A stretch of DNA of 6,614 bases. It comes from Cytophagales bacterium. GTDB lineage: Bacteria > Bacteroidota > Bacteroidia > Cytophagales > Cyclobacteriaceae. Every line of letters starts with the position of its first letter. Position 1 is the first letter of the stretch. Below, one piece after another: positions 6,073 to 6,614 of the stretch. The notes under the pieces were generated by a model that did no database searches, had not been told where the DNA came from, and saw nothing but the letters and a program-made list of their open reading frames with translations. A program made the position numbers and the translations under genes. The stretch is taken from NCBI GenBank assembly GCA_003537495.1, contig DPSB01000416.1:1-6614 (forward strand), read 5' to 3'.

Positions 6073-6509
6073 TGAATCAAATTGAACTTCATCAAAATGA
6101 AATCATCAATGAATTCTCTGTTTTAGACGGAGACATGGAAATGACCGTGTTCTACATCATGGAACTTGGGCAGAAACTTCCAGCCATGAATGAAATGGAT
6201 AAATCAGACGACAACATTGTAAAGGGTTGTCAGTCCAAAGTATGGCTTACAGCAAAGTTGGAAAATGATGGTGTTGTTTTTGAGGCGGATAGCAACACGG
6301 CTATCACCAAAGGATTGGTAAGTTTACTTATCAGAATCTTCAATAACCAAAAGCCGGAAGATATTCTGAATGCCGAGTTGTACTTTATGACTAAGATTGG
6401 CATGGAGCGATTTATTGGGACCCAGCGCTCCAATGGATTTGCAGCCATGATCAAGCAAATGAAATTATATGCGCTGGCTTTTAAAACACAAAAGGAATTA
6501 GCAAAGTGA
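6072..6509 (+). CDS. sufE: SufE sulfur-transfer protein
   Basis: SufE accepts persulfide sulfur from SufS, stimulates its activity, and passes the sulfur to SufB. The protein has 145 residues, near the usual 135-145. The N-terminal helix, with NEIINEFSVLDGDMEMTVFYIMELGQKLP, is followed by the active-site loop VKGCQSKVWL. Cys53 there aligns with E. coli SufE Cys51. The FIGTQRSNGFAAMIKQMK helix near the C terminus is typical. The start is taken as GTG at 6072, overlapping the preceding stop by one base. The first in-frame ATG (6135, residue 22) would remove the first helix that begins every SufE, so it is unlikely. The stop overlaps the start of the next gene by 4 bases. Confidence 0.95.
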   Translation: MNQIELHQNEIINEFSVLDGDMEMTVFYIMELGQKLPAMNEMDKSDDNIVKGCQSKVWLTAKLENDGVVFEADSNTAITKGLVSLLIRIFNNQKPEDILNAELYFMTKIGMERFIGTQRSNGFAAMIKQMKLYALAFKTQKELAK

Positions 6510-6614
6510 GTGAAGAAACACAACCTATAGAACCTGCAACTGAAATCCCGCAAGGTGATTTACGCGACAAAGTAATTGCAGCCATCAAAACAGTTTACGA
6601 TCCGGAGATTCCCG
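6506..6614 (+). CDS. sufT: SUF-associated MIP18/DUF59 protein, SufT-like (5' part only)
   Basis: An open frame starts with GTG at 6506, overlapping the sufE stop by 4 bases (GTGA), and continues to the window edge. It gives 36 codons, beginning MSEETQPIEPATEIPQ and then the block LRDKVIAAIKTVYDPEIP. The pattern of a helix followed by TVYDPEIP is the hallmark N terminus of MIP18/DUF59 domain proteins, which normally continue with VNIYELGLIY. SufT-type members in suf operons act as auxiliary maturation or carrier factors for Fe-S proteins. The domain's conserved cysteine, if present, lies beyond the window. The family call rests on a short motif plus operon context; the GTG start is the only one that fits before the motif. 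Confidence 0.8.
   Translation, partial: MSEETQPIEPATEIPQGDLRDKVIAAIKTVYDPEIP

Overview
This window is a SUF iron-sulfur cluster assembly operon from a member of the Bacteroidota. Three things support that assignment. The gene set and order are an Lrp/AsnC regulator followed by sufB, sufC, sufD, sufS, sufE and sufT. The region before sufB holds an exact TAnnTTTG promoter element, the Bacteroidota -7 consensus. No start codon is preceded by a Shine-Dalgarno sequence. A Cytophagales-like lineage is plausible, but the sequence alone does not establish it.

Layout, all on the + strand: an Lrp/AsnC regulator (50-514); a 92-bp control region with a promoter-like element and dyads (515-606); sufB (607-2052); an inserted four-helix-bundle (23S rRNA intervening-sequence-protein family) gene (2084-2491) bracketed by inverted repeats; sufC (2525-3280); sufD (3283-4584); sufS (4584-5822); a small coiled-coil gene of unknown function (5833-6072); sufE (6072-6509); and the 5' end of a sufT-like MIP18/DUF59 gene (from 6506, cut by the window end). 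No stretch longer than 300 bases lacks a gene.

The genes form one pathway. SufS takes sulfur from cysteine and SufE relays it. The SufB-SufC-SufD ATPase scaffold builds the cluster, and SufT-type proteins act in cluster maturation or delivery. Key catalytic residues are visible in every full-length SUF protein, and no frameshift is seen. From sufC onward the genes are tightly packed: 2-nt spacing at sufC/sufD, one-base overlaps at sufD/sufS and coiled-coil/sufE, and a 4-base overlap at sufE/sufT.

The most notable feature is the sufB-sufC junction. A four-helix-bundle ORF fills it from just after the sufB stop to the sufC start codon. Its flanks are inverted repeats made of 7-nt units, four on the left and three on the right, and the right arm includes the first two bases of the sufC ATG. 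This looks like a small mobile or selfish cassette placed between two subunits of one complex, possibly with an effect on the RNA. Second in interest are the operator-like dyads over the predicted sufB transcription start, and the coiled-coil gene between sufS and its partner sufE.
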